DNA of 64,000 bases from the NCBI GenBank assembly GCA_017795025.1, contig CP051243.1, positions 2,566,897 through 2,630,896 of the forward strand, in the 5' to 3' direction. This document shows positions 35,514-44,800 of this stretch, one piece after another. A program made the translations under genes and the position numbers. Source of the DNA: Flavobacteriales bacterium (lineage in GTDB: Bacteria > Bacteroidota > Bacteroidia > Flavobacteriales > Schleiferiaceae). Every line of letters starts with the position of its first letter. The stretch's first letter is position 1. The notes under the pieces are model-generated. The model was not told the DNA's origin. It did no database searches and was given only the letters and a program-made list of their open reading frames with translations.

Positions 35514-36654
35514 GCTTAATTTTTTCAAAAAGGCGAAAAGCGCCTCCACCTCTCTTTTTACTGCCGAGAAGCCTAAAAGCCGCCCTAGTTTCCACAACTT
35601 GCGTGTTTTAGATATAAATCGAGAAACTGCCGACTGTGTTTCCGTTGCCTTTGATGTTCCCGAAAATCTTCAGGAAGATTATCGTTTTATTCCGGGGCAA
35701 TATTTAACCCTAGAAGCTGAAATTGATGGCGAAGCGGTTCGTCGCTCCTACTCTTTATGCTCCAGTCCTTTCGATGGGGAACTTCGTGTGGCCATTAAAG
35801 AAGTAGAGGGAGGTCGTTTTAGCAGCTGGGCAAACCAGAAATTACAGGTGGGCACCGAAATGCGGGTAATGACTCCCGACGGGAATTTTAATGCCCCCAT
35901 TAATGAAACCATCGCTCACAACTATGTGGGCTTTGCGGCTGGCTCAGGGATTACCCCGGTATACAGTATTCTGAAATCGGTACTCGAGCACGAACCCAAT
36001 AGCACCTTTACCTTATTCTATGGTAACCGCACCGCCCAGTCGGTTATCTTTAAAGAGCAAATCGAAGCCTTGAAAAACCGCTATATGAACCGATTAGAGG
36101 TTCATTATGTGCTTAGTCGCGAGGATCAAGGTAGCGACTACCTTAAAGGTCGTATCGACGAAGCAAAGTGTAAAACCTTTGCCGAGCGCTTTTTTGATGT
36201 TAATGAAATTCACGACTATTTCCTTTGCGGGCCAGAGGAAATGATTAAGAGTGTTAGTGAAAGCTTAAAGGACTTAGGCGTCGATAAAAAGAAAATTCAT
36301 TTTGAACTGTTTACCTCTCCTGCTCAAAGCATTGCCGGTAAAACAAAGGTGAGCTCCAAAGGAGAAACGCAGGTTGACGCTCAGGTAACCGTTATCCTTG
36401 ACGGAGAAGAAACTCATTTTGGCCTTAACACTAATGGCGATGCTATTCTAGATGCCGCATTAGACGCTGGCGCAGATGTGCCTTATGCTTGTAAAGGCGC
36501 AGTTTGTTGTACCTGCAGGGCCAAAGTAATTGAAGGCGAGGTAGAAATGGATATGAACTACGCTTTGGAAGACGATGAGGTTGAGGACGGTTACGTGCTT
36601 ACTTGCCAAAGTCACCCGCGCAGTGAAAATGTCGTAATAAGTTTCGACGACTAA
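35512..36654 (+). CDS. paaE: Phenylacetyl-CoA epoxidase reductase PaaE
   Basis: The 380-aa electron-transfer subunit has an FAD domain (RRSYSLCSSP), an NAD(P) domain (GFAAGSGITPVYSI ... YFLCGPEEMI) and a C-terminal plant-type 2Fe-2S domain (CKGAVCCTC near 326-334, TCQS near 366). It passes electrons from NADPH to the PaaA diiron centre. It is transcribed away from paaA from a 106-bp divergent control region, unlike the single paaABCDE run in E. coli. A weak hairpin follows it. Confidence 0.95.
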   Translation: MLNFFKKAKSASTSLFTAEKPKSRPSFHNLRVLDINRETADCVSVAFDVPENLQEDYRFIPGQYLTLEAEIDGEAVRRSYSLCSSPFDGELRVAIKEVEGGRFSSWANQKLQVGTEMRVMTPDGNFNAPINETIAHNYVGFAAGSGITPVYSILKSVLEHEPNSTFTLFYGNRTAQSVIFKEQIEALKNRYMNRLEVHYVLSREDQGSDYLKGRIDEAKCKTFAERFFDVNEIHDYFLCGPEEMIKSVSESLKDLGVDKKKIHFELFTSPAQSIAGKTKVSSKGETQVDAQVTVILDGEETHFGLNTNGDAILDAALDAGADVPYACKGAVCCTCRAKVIEGEVEMDMNYALEDDEVEDGYVLTCQSHPRSENVVISFDD

Positions 36655-36678
36655 ACTTTACAAGGCAAAATACTTCCC

Positions 36679-36704
36679 AAAGTCAGTCTATTCCGACTGG
36701 CTTT
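36679..36704. terminator. Weak hairpin between convergent paaE and elaA-like genes
   Basis: AAAGTCAGTC (36679-36688) pairs with GACTGGCTTT (36695-36704) with one wobble and a 6-base loop. It overlaps the last codons of the elaA-like gene and has no good T run on either strand, so termination is uncertain. Confidence 0.35.
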
Positions 36705-37152
36705 CTTGGTTTAAATCCAGCACCATATCCACGTGCATTACCATTACATCGGGATAAGATTTGGTAATGATTTTAAAGCCAAAGGCGGCGTAAAAAGAAG
36801 CTAAATATTCCTGCGCTTGAATCTTCACTCGACTATCAGGATAGTTCTTCTTTAGGTCCGTTAAGCAACGATTAATCAGCGCTTTTCCGAGGCCCTTATT
36901 TCGCTGCTCCTTATGGACTACAATTCGGCCTAAACTGGGCTCAGGATAAACGGTATGGGGCGGACAAATACGGGCATAGCCAGCGAGCTCTCCTTCGTCC
37001 CAAGCCATTAAGTGTCTACTTGGGGGGTCGTGCTCATCTACCTCTGGATAAGCGCAGCCTTGCTCTACAACGAAAACGTCGGTTCTTAATTTATAGATAG
37101 CGTGAAGCTCATCTACCGTAAGGTTTTGCCAATCCTTTAGTTTCCAATTCAT
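36688..37152 (-). CDS. ElaA-type GNAT acetyltransferase
   Basis: The 154-aa protein shows the ElaA pattern: LYKLRTDVFVVEQ-like opening (here AIYKLRTDVFVVEQGC), EVDEHD, then the acetyl-CoA loop RIVVHKEQRNKGLGKALI and a late YAAFGF. Members are small cytoplasmic N-acetyltransferases with poorly known acceptors. It is a single gene converging on paaE and separated from the upstream minus-strand operon by a terminator. Confidence 0.85.
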   Translation of the reverse strand: MNWKLKDWQNLTVDELHAIYKLRTDVFVVEQGCAYPEVDEHDPPSRHLMAWDEGELAGYARICPPHTVYPEPSLGRIVVHKEQRNKGLGKALINRCLTDLKKNYPDSRVKIQAQEYLASFYAAFGFKIITKSYPDVMVMHVDMVLDLNQESQSE

Positions 37153-37186
37153 GGGCTAAAAGTACAAATTGAGACAGGCTTAAAAT

Positions 37187-37217
37187 AAAAAAAGCGATCC
37201 CCTCCAAGGATCGCTTT
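37187..37217 (-). terminator. Intrinsic terminator after the sigma-factor operon
   Basis: On the minus strand a perfect 10-bp stem, AAAGCGATCC (37208-37217 complement) with GGATCGCTTT (37191-37200 complement), has a 7-base loop and runs into a stretch of T (37187-37193). It lies 45 bases after the barrel-protein stop. Confidence 0.9.
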
Positions 37218-37222
37218 CCAAT

Positions 37223-37246
37223 CTACCCAGCACACGATATGGGTAG
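37223..37246. other. Additional hairpin after the barrel-protein gene
   Basis: CTACCCA (37223-37229) and TGGGTAG (37240-37246) form a perfect 7-bp stem with a 10-base loop between the stop codon and the terminator. It may stabilise the 3' end; it has no T run on the minus strand. Confidence 0.4.
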
Positions 37247-37261
37247 AACTTTTTGGTCTAA

Positions 37262-38602
37262 TTAAAAAGTAAAGCCTAAGCTTATGTTCGCCATGTTATA
37301 GGCTGCAGGTCCTCTGTTTGCTTGGAAAAACTCATTTAAATCATAACTGGCAGTTATCTTAAAGGAGCCATATCCAACCTGAGCTAATAATCCGTAACGG
37401 AACTGATTGGTAAAGAAGTCTGCTTTTACTTCTTGGCTTACCTCATCAAAAGTTGGTGTGCTGTATTCCAACTCGCGCTCAGCCATAAGGCGAACCCCGC
37501 CATAACCACCTACTCCAATGGTCCAAGACTCATCGCGATCACCAGCATCGCTAAAGTCAAGCTGCAACATTAATGGAATATTAAAGTAAGCGATGTCGTA
37601 TTCATTCTCCTCATAGCTAGCTGAGGGACCAATGTTGTTAAAGAAAGAGCTATCGGCATCCATATCGAGAACCTCATTTCCCGTTAAGGCGAAGTTGTGC
37701 CAAGAGAAATCGATTCCATATTTTAGGTAAAGCTTGCTGTAAGGGCTGCCAATCCGAGTTTTATAACCAAATCCAATATTAAAAGAGTTGGATAACCAAA
37801 AGTCAAGTTCTCCAGGGGTGTTTTCTACAAGGAACTGACCGTCTTCTAATTGTTGATTGAAACCGTAGGCGATGTCAAAATAGTCTTCGGTTCTGCTGAT
37901 AGACCTAGATTTCTTACGCTCTCCGCGGTTGAAGAAGTCTCTGGCGTCGAATTCGATATCATCGTCTTCCTCTTCTTTTTCGATGATAATTTCCTCGTCA
38001 CCGATGATTACTCCCTCTTTGGAGATGATAATTTTCTTCTTACCGGAATCCTGAGGAGCGTCTGGCATGGGAGGCATGGGAGGCATAGGCGGCATAAGCG
38101 GTGCTTTTCCCATTCTGCTCGAATCGCCAGATTCCATTTCTTCCTCTAACTCTTCCGACCAAACTTCCATGCTTTCCTCATAGCGCTCGGCCCAGGCTTC
38201 CATACGTTCTCCATAGGCTTCGCCCCAGTTTTCCATCATTTCTTCGAAGCGCTCCATGCTCGTTTCAAAGCTTTCTTCTGCTTGGTCTAAGAGTTGATCC
38301 GCTTCTTCATCGCTTAGCTTTCCAGCTTCTCGTTGGGCTTCAATTTTTTGAACGATGCGCTGATGGTTGGCTTGTAACTTGGCCACCTGTTGGGTTGCGA
38401 AACCAATCATAGAAGCCAAGTCTTTTTGGCTCATATCCTCATCAGCGTCAAAGCTTAAGGTGTTCTCTTCAATTTGAATTTCAATTTTCTTGCGAACGGT
38501 AGTGTCCGACTGGGCCGAAAGCCCGAATCCGAAGGCCACTAAAAGGGCCATTAAAAGTGACTTTTTCATTTTCATTTTAGTTTTAAAGTGTTCTGTTTTC
38601 AT
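37262..38602 (-). CDS. Outer-membrane barrel protein with Met/Glu/Trp-rich coiled coil
   Basis: The 446-aa protein has a signal peptide (ending GFGLSAQ), then a long acidic helical region (about 75-170). There short units such as ERFEEMMENW, ERMEAWAERY and ESMEVWSEEL recur. A Pro/Met run (MPPMPPMPPMP) follows, then an Ile/Glu-rich strand segment and a C-terminal beta-barrel (about 240-446; alternating strands, final residue Phe in ISLGFTF). It should sit in the outer membrane with a periplasmic helical part. The ATG at 38602 overlaps the previous stop (ATGA), but internal ATGs at 38575 and 38569 would give a shorter signal. It is the last gene of the ECF sigma operon. Confidence 0.75.
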   Translation of the reverse strand: MKTEHFKTKMKMKKSLLMALLVAFGFGLSAQSDTTVRKKIEIQIEENTLSFDADEDMSQKDLASMIGFATQQVAKLQANHQRIVQKIEAQREAGKLSDEEADQLLDQAEESFETSMERFEEMMENWGEAYGERMEAWAERYEESMEVWSEELEEEMESGDSSRMGKAPLMPPMPPMPPMPDAPQDSGKKKIIISKEGVIIGDEEIIIEKEEEDDDIEFDARDFFNRGERKKSRSISRTEDYFDIAYGFNQQLEDGQFLVENTPGELDFWLSNSFNIGFGYKTRIGSPYSKLYLKYGIDFSWHNFALTGNEVLDMDADSSFFNNIGPSASYEENEYDIAYFNIPLMLQLDFSDAGDRDESWTIGVGGYGGVRLMAERELEYSTPTFDEVSQEVKADFFTNQFRYGLLAQVGYGSFKITASYDLNEFFQANRGPAAYNMANISLGFTF

Positions 38603-39030
38603 TTTTCGTTCTCTTTATCTGGTTTTCCTCGGTGCTCAATAATCTCGCTGATGTCGCGGGCTATCGAATTTATAGCAGAGCCAAAGCTCTTCATGCTTTC
38701 CCCAAACGAATCGGCACCTTCTCGAAGCTGTTGCTTCTGTTCTTCGGTCAGATCGTAATCCTCGCTAAGTTCTTTGCTATAGGCCTTAATTTTTGTTGCG
38801 GTTTCTTTAATGGCCTTCTTGCTCTTATCAATGCGTTTTTGCAAACTGTCTTTTTGCAGCTGAGTCTCTACTTCTGTCGCCATTAACTCTGTTAACTCTG
38901 CCACTTGCTTAGAAAGGATTTTGAGTTCCTTTTTTAACTCCTGCGAGAGTTCTTCTTGGCGTTCTTCGCTTTGGGCTTGCGCCTGAAAAGTAAAGGCTGC
39001 TATGAATAGTAAGCTTAGTAGTGTTCTCAT
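38599..39030 (-). CDS. Secreted coiled-coil protein
   Basis: The 143-aa protein has a signal peptide (MRTLLSLLFIAAFTFQAQA) and then almost entirely charged helix with heptad-like spacing (EELSQELKKELKILSKQVAEL; KRIDKSKKAIKETATKIKAY, written in parts). It has no recognised family. It lies between the anti-sigma-like gene (6-bp gap) and the barrel gene (4-bp overlap), so all are probably one operon. A periplasmic partner of the barrel protein, whose own periplasmic part is also a coiled coil, is a reasonable guess. Confidence 0.75.
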   Translation of the reverse strand: MRTLLSLLFIAAFTFQAQAQSEERQEELSQELKKELKILSKQVAELTELMATEVETQLQKDSLQKRIDKSKKAIKETATKIKAYSKELSEDYDLTEEQKQQLREGADSFGESMKSFGSAINSIARDISEIIEHRGKPDKENEK

Positions 39031-39036
39031 TTCTAA

Positions 39037-39753
39037 TTATTTATTGAATCGTCGATTAATAAAGTCGGGTAAGGGAATTTCAATCTTCGCATCGTCGGTA
39101 TTGGGGAGCTCTACTTTTTCTCCCGCCCGCACTCTTTCGTACTGGGTAGAGGCGTAGGCCCACATACGCTGACCCAAATCTGCTTTTTTGGTTTTTCGTT
39201 TACTGTAATCCCCTTTTAGTTCGGGCATTTGTAAACGAATTCTCAAAACATTACGATCTTCAACTGGCTCTCCTTCTTCTAGGGGAAGGTCGAAGCTCAC
39301 GGGCTCCAAATCATTCATGGCTAAAACTGGATCCGAAATGGTTTGTTGAAGCACCGGAATAACTCGGGCACTACGCTTCTTGGCACTTGGCTTTTCGGTT
39401 TTCTTGGGTTCCTTTTTAGGCTCACTGGGGCTTGTCGTCCCTTGGCTGGGCTCCGCCTTTGGTTCGTCGTTCTTAGTGCTTGGAGTATTATCAGGACCTG
39501 CGGCAATCGACTCCTCAATTAAAGTGGGAGTGCTCACTTGTAATTGCGAGCTATTGCGATTAAAGTAAAACAAGGAGCTTATGCCAACCAATAGGGCCAC
39601 TGATGCGGCTCTTAAAATAAAGAGTCCTTTTTTCGAAGAACCTTTGGCTTGGGTTGCGGAGGCCACCTTCTCCCAAGCGGCTGCGCTAGGTTCAATTTTG
39701 TGCTCCTTGAGCTCCTTCTCAAAGAGGGCGTCTATGGGGTGCTTGGAACTCAT
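39037..39753 (-). CDS. Anti-sigma-like single-pass membrane protein
   Basis: The 238-aa protein has a cytoplasmic N-terminus (about 1-47, with AAAWEKVASA), one membrane helix (about 49-66, ILRAASVALLVGISSLFYF) and a Lys/Pro/Ser-rich periplasmic region. The ATG at 39753 begins one base after the sigma stop. This is the usual gene order for an ECF sigma factor and its membrane anti-sigma. No zinc-binding H-x3-C-x2-C motif is visible, so it would be a zinc-free type, and the function is inferred from order and topology. Confidence 0.7.
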   Translation of the reverse strand: MSSKHPIDALFEKELKEHKIEPSAAAWEKVASATQAKGSSKKGLFILRAASVALLVGISSLFYFNRNSSQLQVSTPTLIEESIAAGPDNTPSTKNDEPKAEPSQGTTSPSEPKKEPKKTEKPSAKKRSARVIPVLQQTISDPVLAMNDLEPVSFDLPLEEGEPVEDRNVLRIRLQMPELKGDYSKRKTKKADLGQRMWAYASTQYERVRAGEKVELPNTDDAKIEIPLPDFINRRFNK

Positions 39754-39754
39754 A

Positions 39755-40318
39755 TTAATTCTTTTTAGCAATCAATTCGTATTCATTCAATTTGGCTTGC
39801 AATTGTTTGCGCGCCTTGCTGAGTTGGCTCTTGCTGGTATTCTCTGAAATCTCCAACATCTCGCCTATTTCTTTATGGTTGTAGCCTTCTATGGCAAAGA
39901 GGTTAAAAACCGTTCGGTAGCCCGTGGGTAGCTCGTTGATCATACGCATTAGATGCTCGGCATCATAGTGATCTTTTACGCTGCTATGTCCAAACTCGGC
40001 CGTTCGCTCTTCCTCAACCTCTACAAACAGGTTCTTTTGATAGCGGATGAAGTTTAATGCTTCGCGAACCATAACCCTGCGGATCCAGGCCCCTAAGGCC
40101 CCTTCGCCTCGGTATTGGTCTAAACGACTAAAAACCTTTATAAAACCATTTGAAAGAACTTCCTCAGCATCCTCTAAACTTTGGGTGTATCTTCTACAGG
40201 CGGCTAACATTTCCCCGCTGTAGCGATCGTACAATTCTCTTTGCGCCTCAGCATTCCCGCGAAGACACTGCTTCACAAGTCGCTTTTCGGTGCTTGGTAG
40301 ATTTCGTACAATACCCAT
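39755..40318 (-). CDS. ECF-type RNA polymerase sigma-70 factor
   Basis: The 187-aa protein has region 2 (LYDRYSGEMLAACRRYTQSLEDAEEVLSNGF, split here only by reading) and region 4 (LPTGYRTVFNLFAIEGYNHKEIGEMLEISENTSKSQLSKAR) as in Bacteroidota ECF factors. It should direct RNA polymerase to a small regulon, probably including its own operon. It heads a four-gene minus-strand operon with an anti-sigma-like protein, a secreted coiled-coil protein and an outer-membrane barrel protein. This suggests control of an envelope process. Confidence 0.9.
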   Translation of the reverse strand: MGIVRNLPSTEKRLVKQCLRGNAEAQRELYDRYSGEMLAACRRYTQSLEDAEEVLSNGFIKVFSRLDQYRGEGALGAWIRRVMVREALNFIRYQKNLFVEVEEERTAEFGHSSVKDHYDAEHLMRMINELPTGYRTVFNLFAIEGYNHKEIGEMLEISENTSKSQLSKARKQLQAKLNEYELIAKKN

Positions 40319-40520
40319 TTCTTTGGAGGCTTCAGTAAACTGACACTACTCGGATAGGCAAAGGTTGCCTGAACTTGAAAAAATTTCTTCAATTTAAGCT
40401 AAAACTCTGTTTAGCAATTTGTTTATCGGTCGTGAAATTCCGCCCATTGGTCGAATTTCTGCTCGGCTGGCATAGTAAAAAACTTTCCTTCGCATAACTT
40501 TATGGAATAAATCAACCGTC

Positions 40521-42479
40521 ATGCGTCAGTTTCTTGCTCTCCTCCTTCTACTTAGTCTTAGTGTTTCTTGTAAAAAAGATTCCGAAGACACTAATCAAAG
40601 CCAAGATCCAAATGTTTCTATCGAAAACCTTAGTGTGGACCCCAATTTCGACTTTAGAACGGAAACGGATGTAAACCTCACCATTAACGATGCTGATACC
40701 TACAGAGTAAAGTACACTGTATTTGCCGCTTTCGACGGACAGAAAGAAGAGAAGGTGGCCAGTTTCTTTCCTCAAGGAAATACCAGCCAGATTAAAGTGG
40801 TGCTACCCCTCTTTTGCAAAAGAATTAAAGTAGAACGTAATGCTAATGGCGCAATTAGCGTCGATTACATTTCCATTAATGGCAACTCTGCTTCCATAAG
40901 CTATAATAAGCGAAATGGTAAAGCTTTAAACTGCGCCGAAACACTTTATGCAGTAAATGGTCAAGGTGGGTTTTATACAATTGATGTTGAAAGCGGCAAT
41001 TATAACGCAACCGCACTCCCTAACCTTGTTGGAGGAGGCTCTATTGCCTGTGCCGTTGATCAAGAGAATGAAATTGTTTATTACAATACGGGCACAACCT
41101 TAAGGTATTACGACTATCAAGCCGGAACTTTTCACGTCGCCCACAATGGCAATCCTTTTGGTGGAAACTATCCTCGAATGGAGTACAACCATGTTGACAG
41201 CCTTTTATATTTAGCGAAAAACGAGGTGATGTATACCCTCGACCCCCAAACCAATCAAGTGGTTCAACAGTTTAATATCATAGGCCTGGAATCTCCTGTA
41301 GGTGGTGGTGATGTGGCTATCTCTCAGGACTCCACCATTTATATGTGCTGTTTCTCGGGTTTATACAGAATTGATATTAATGGAACCACGGCCAATGCCA
41401 CCCGGATTAGTGCCGAAAACCTTCCTTTTCAACCCACCTCCATGGCCATCGACCGTAACGATAGGTTATACCTCGCAACAAACGATGCCAATTCTCAACT
41501 AATTGAAATGGATAAGTACGACGGCGCTTGGTCGGTAGTAAACACCTATCCACATAAAATAAATGACCTCGGTTCTTATAAATGTGCCATACAAGACCTT
41601 TCCAACACAGACACCGATAATGACGGTGTTATTGATGCGCTAGATGACTTTCCAAATGACCCCAGTGCCGCAGAAGCCACTTACACCCCTTCTGATATTG
41701 GCTGGGGCTCATTAGCTTTTGAGGACTTGTGGCCCTCACAAGGAGATTACGATTTTAACGACTTGGTTGTAAATTACCGATTCACGCAAATTGCCAATGC
41801 CAACAACCAAGTGGTACGGTTAGAGGCTAAATTTCGAATTAAAGCTATTGGCGCTTCTTTTAGAAATGGACTCGGGTTTAAAATGGATATCGACCCCGCT
41901 TTAATCAGCTCTGTAACGGGAACCAATCTTACCGAGAACTACATTAACCTCGACGCCAAGGGCTTGGAAGCAGGGCATAATTCCGGAGCAACCATAATTG
42001 TTTTTGATGATGCTTACGATAACATCCCAAAGCTTGGTAATGGGCTTTACATAAACACCGAAAGGGGTCAACCAATTTCTGTTGGAAATGAAATTAACAT
42101 CGTTATTACCTTCGTGAACCCTGTAGACCCCTCCATTTTAGGTAGCGCTCCTTATAATCCATTCTTAATCATCGACGGTATTCGCGGACGAGAATTGCAT
42201 TTAGCAGACAATGCCCCTACCGATTTAATGGACCCCTCATTCTTCAATTCTATTCACGATGACAGTAACCCTGGTAGCGGCCGCTACTACCGTACCGAAA
42301 ATAGTTTGCCTTGGGGGATCAATATTATTCATGAATTCCGCTATCCTGAGGAGCAAAAGCCCATCAATACCGCTTACAATTACTTTAACTCTTGGGCACA
42401 AACTAGCGGAGCGAGCTATGCCGATTGGTACAAGGATAACTCTGGCTACCGAAACACTGGGAATATTATTCTTAATTAA
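40521..42479 (+). CDS. LruC domain lipoprotein
   Basis: The 652-aa protein has a lipoprotein signal with lipobox SVSC near residue 17. A WD/NHL-like propeller region follows (about 145-365; TLYAVNGQGGFYTIDVE, AMEYNHVDSLLYL-type blades), then a calcium-binding type 3 repeat (DTDNDGVIDALDDFPND, about 370). The C-terminal LruC domain (about 390-650) contains FEDLWPSQGDYDFNDLVVNY and WGINIIHEFRYP. LruC proteins are widespread surface proteins of Bacteroidota and Vibrio with no settled function. It is transcribed divergently from the sigma operon. Confidence 0.88.
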   Translation: MRQFLALLLLLSLSVSCKKDSEDTNQSQDPNVSIENLSVDPNFDFRTETDVNLTINDADTYRVKYTVFAAFDGQKEEKVASFFPQGNTSQIKVVLPLFCKRIKVERNANGAISVDYISINGNSASISYNKRNGKALNCAETLYAVNGQGGFYTIDVESGNYNATALPNLVGGGSIACAVDQENEIVYYNTGTTLRYYDYQAGTFHVAHNGNPFGGNYPRMEYNHVDSLLYLAKNEVMYTLDPQTNQVVQQFNIIGLESPVGGGDVAISQDSTIYMCCFSGLYRIDINGTTANATRISAENLPFQPTSMAIDRNDRLYLATNDANSQLIEMDKYDGAWSVVNTYPHKINDLGSYKCAIQDLSNTDTDNDGVIDALDDFPNDPSAAEATYTPSDIGWGSLAFEDLWPSQGDYDFNDLVVNYRFTQIANANNQVVRLEAKFRIKAIGASFRNGLGFKMDIDPALISSVTGTNLTENYINLDAKGLEAGHNSGATIIVFDDAYDNIPKLGNGLYINTERGQPISVGNEINIVITFVNPVDPSILGSAPYNPFLIIDGIRGRELHLADNAPTDLMDPSFFNSIHDDSNPGSGRYYRTENSLPWGINIIHEFRYPEEQKPINTAYNYFNSWAQTSGASYADWYKDNSGYRNTGNIILN

Positions 42480-42625
42480 CGGCTTTGTTAAAGATGAAAA
42501 CTCTTTCCTTCTTCGAAAGCAATATCTCGCCAAGAGTTGTTTGTACCGAAGTTGGTCAATAATATTTAAGGATTTCAAACTCCCTTAACTCCTAGCTTAA
42601 AACACATCTGTACCTTCGCGTTAAG

Positions 42626-44758
42626 ATGAAACCAAAAAAAGCGAATAAACGCCTGAAGCGTTTGGCCAAAATCGAAAAGGCGATTTTGGGGGTCTTAAGA
42701 GAAGACCGATTAAAACAACTGAATTACAAACAACTATCTGCCAAACTTGGCATCAACGATCATAACGAGCGCGATATGGTGCTCCAGGCCTTGGCCTCTT
42801 TGCGTAAGCAAGATTTAATCGAAGAGCCGGCACGCGGAAAATACCGCTACAAGCACAGCGACCATTACATTACGGGTAAAGTAGACCTAACCAGTAAAGG
42901 TTCTGCCTATGTGATTAGCGAAGAACTGGATCAAGATGTATACATCACTCCGAGAGCGACCGGAAATGCCCTGCAGGGCGACATCGTTAAGGTATTGATG
43001 TATGCCCAGCGCAAAAACAAAAAGCCAGAAGGGGAAATTGTAGAAATCCTCGAACGCGCGCGTACCGAGTTTGTTGGAACGATAGAACTTTCTAAAGAAT
43101 ACGGCTTCTTAGTTCCAGATAGCCGAAAAATGTTAGTGGATATTTACATCCCCAAGGAAAAGCTAAACGGCGCCAAACACGGTCAAAAAGCGGTAGCAAA
43201 AATTACCGACTGGCCGCCCAAAGCCTCTTCCCCTTTTGGAGAAATTACCGAAGTTTTGGGTAACCCAGGGGACCACGAAGTAGAAATACATTCCATTTTG
43301 GCAGAGTTTGGTTTACCGCGAGTATTTCCGAAAGAAATCGAATTGGAAGCCGAAACCATTCCTGAGAAAATTAGTGAGGCGGAAATCGCTAAGCGTCGGG
43401 ATTTTAGGGACATCCTAACTTTTACGATTGATCCCGCCGATGCAAAGGACTTTGATGATGCCCTTTCTTTCCGAAAGCTCGAAAACGGGAATTATGAAAT
43501 TGGAGTCCATATTGCCGATGTGAGTCATTACATTCCCGAAAACTCGGCCCTGGATAAGGAAGCAGTAGAACGTGCCACTTCGGTTTACTTGGTCGACCGA
43601 GTAGTACCCATGTTGCCCGAGAAGCTTTCGAATGGGGTTTGCTCCCTGCGACCACGAGAGGAAAAACTTTGTTTCTCGGCGGTTTTTGAAATGGACCATC
43701 AGGCCAGAGTCCTTAATAAATGGTTTGGACGTACCGTAATCTTTAGCGATCATCGTTTTGCTTATGAAGATGCGCAAGCGCTTATCGAATCCAAAGAGGG
43801 GCCTATTGCCGAAGAGGTAAATATCTTGAACGACCTCGCGCTAAAAATGCGGGCCGACCGTATGCAAAGTGGTGCTTTAGCTTTTGATCGAGCAGAGGTT
43901 AAGTTTCATTTAGATGAAAACAATCAACCCACGGGCGTATATTTTAAAGAGTCAAAGGAAGCAAACCACTTGATTGAGGAGTTTATGCTTTTAGCCAACC
44001 GCTCGGTGGCGGAGTTTATCGGCAAAAAAGGCGATAAGCCCAGTGGTAACACCTTTGTGTATCGAATTCACGACGATCCCGATCCGGATAAATTGCGAGA
44101 CCTAGGCACCTTTGTGAAACAATTTGGCTACGAGGTTTCCTACACCAATTCACGAGCCATCAGCAAAAGCTTAAACCGAATGCTAAGTCAGGTTAAGGGT
44201 AAGCCGGAAGACAATATGATTTCCAAACTGGCGATCCGCTCCATGGCCAAAGCTATTTACAGCACCGACAATATCGGCCACTATGGATTGAGCTTTGAGT
44301 ATTACACCCATTTCACCTCACCCATTCGTCGCTACCCCGATGTGATGGTACACCGATTATTGCAACATTATTTAGAAGGGGGTAAATCGCCCGGAAAAGA
44401 TCACTACGAAATGCTTTGTGAGCATAGTTCGGACCGTGAACGCGTGGCCACCGAAGCAGAACGAGAGTCTATAAAATACATGCAGGTGAAGTTTATGGAA
44501 GACAAAGTTGGGGAAACCTTTATGGGGACCATTAGCGGTGTTACCGAATGGGGTGTATTTGTGGAGCTTCGCGATAATCATTGCGAAGGGATGATTCGCA
44601 TTCGCGATTTTAAGGACGATTACTACAGTTTTGATGAAGCCAATTTTTGCATCGTTGGCGATCGATATGGTAAGGTTTTCCAGCTGGGAGATGATATTGC
44701 AATCCAAGTGAAAAACGCCGATTTAGAGAAGAAACAATTAGACTTTGTTCCCGTATAA
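42626..44758 (+). CDS. rnr: Ribonuclease R
   Basis: The 710-aa enzyme has an N-terminal helix-turn-helix (about 10-75), cold-shock domains (about 80-235), the RNB catalytic domain (about 255-585; DPADAKDFDDALS with the metal-binding Asp cluster near 268) and a C-terminal S1 domain (about 625-705; FMGTISGVTEWGVFV). It degrades structured RNA 3' to 5' and takes part in RNA quality control. The basic start MKPKKANKRLKR is normal. It is probably a short operon with the two genes after it. Confidence 0.95.
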   Translation: MKPKKANKRLKRLAKIEKAILGVLREDRLKQLNYKQLSAKLGINDHNERDMVLQALASLRKQDLIEEPARGKYRYKHSDHYITGKVDLTSKGSAYVISEELDQDVYITPRATGNALQGDIVKVLMYAQRKNKKPEGEIVEILERARTEFVGTIELSKEYGFLVPDSRKMLVDIYIPKEKLNGAKHGQKAVAKITDWPPKASSPFGEITEVLGNPGDHEVEIHSILAEFGLPRVFPKEIELEAETIPEKISEAEIAKRRDFRDILTFTIDPADAKDFDDALSFRKLENGNYEIGVHIADVSHYIPENSALDKEAVERATSVYLVDRVVPMLPEKLSNGVCSLRPREEKLCFSAVFEMDHQARVLNKWFGRTVIFSDHRFAYEDAQALIESKEGPIAEEVNILNDLALKMRADRMQSGALAFDRAEVKFHLDENNQPTGVYFKESKEANHLIEEFMLLANRSVAEFIGKKGDKPSGNTFVYRIHDDPDPDKLRDLGTFVKQFGYEVSYTNSRAISKSLNRMLSQVKGKPEDNMISKLAIRSMAKAIYSTDNIGHYGLSFEYYTHFTSPIRRYPDVMVHRLLQHYLEGGKSPGKDHYEMLCEHSSDRERVATEAERESIKYMQVKFMEDKVGETFMGTISGVTEWGVFVELRDNHCEGMIRIRDFKDDYYSFDEANFCIVGDRYGKVFQLGDDIAIQVKNADLEKKQLDFVPV

Positions 44759-44800
44759 AAATCTTTACTTTTAAGCACGCAACCGGACAAACCATCGGGT

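Noticed and set aside
40421-40432. GTTTATCGGTCG as another copy of the nested palindrome
   Set aside because: It shares a few bases with the inner arm and loop, but no complementary arm follows.
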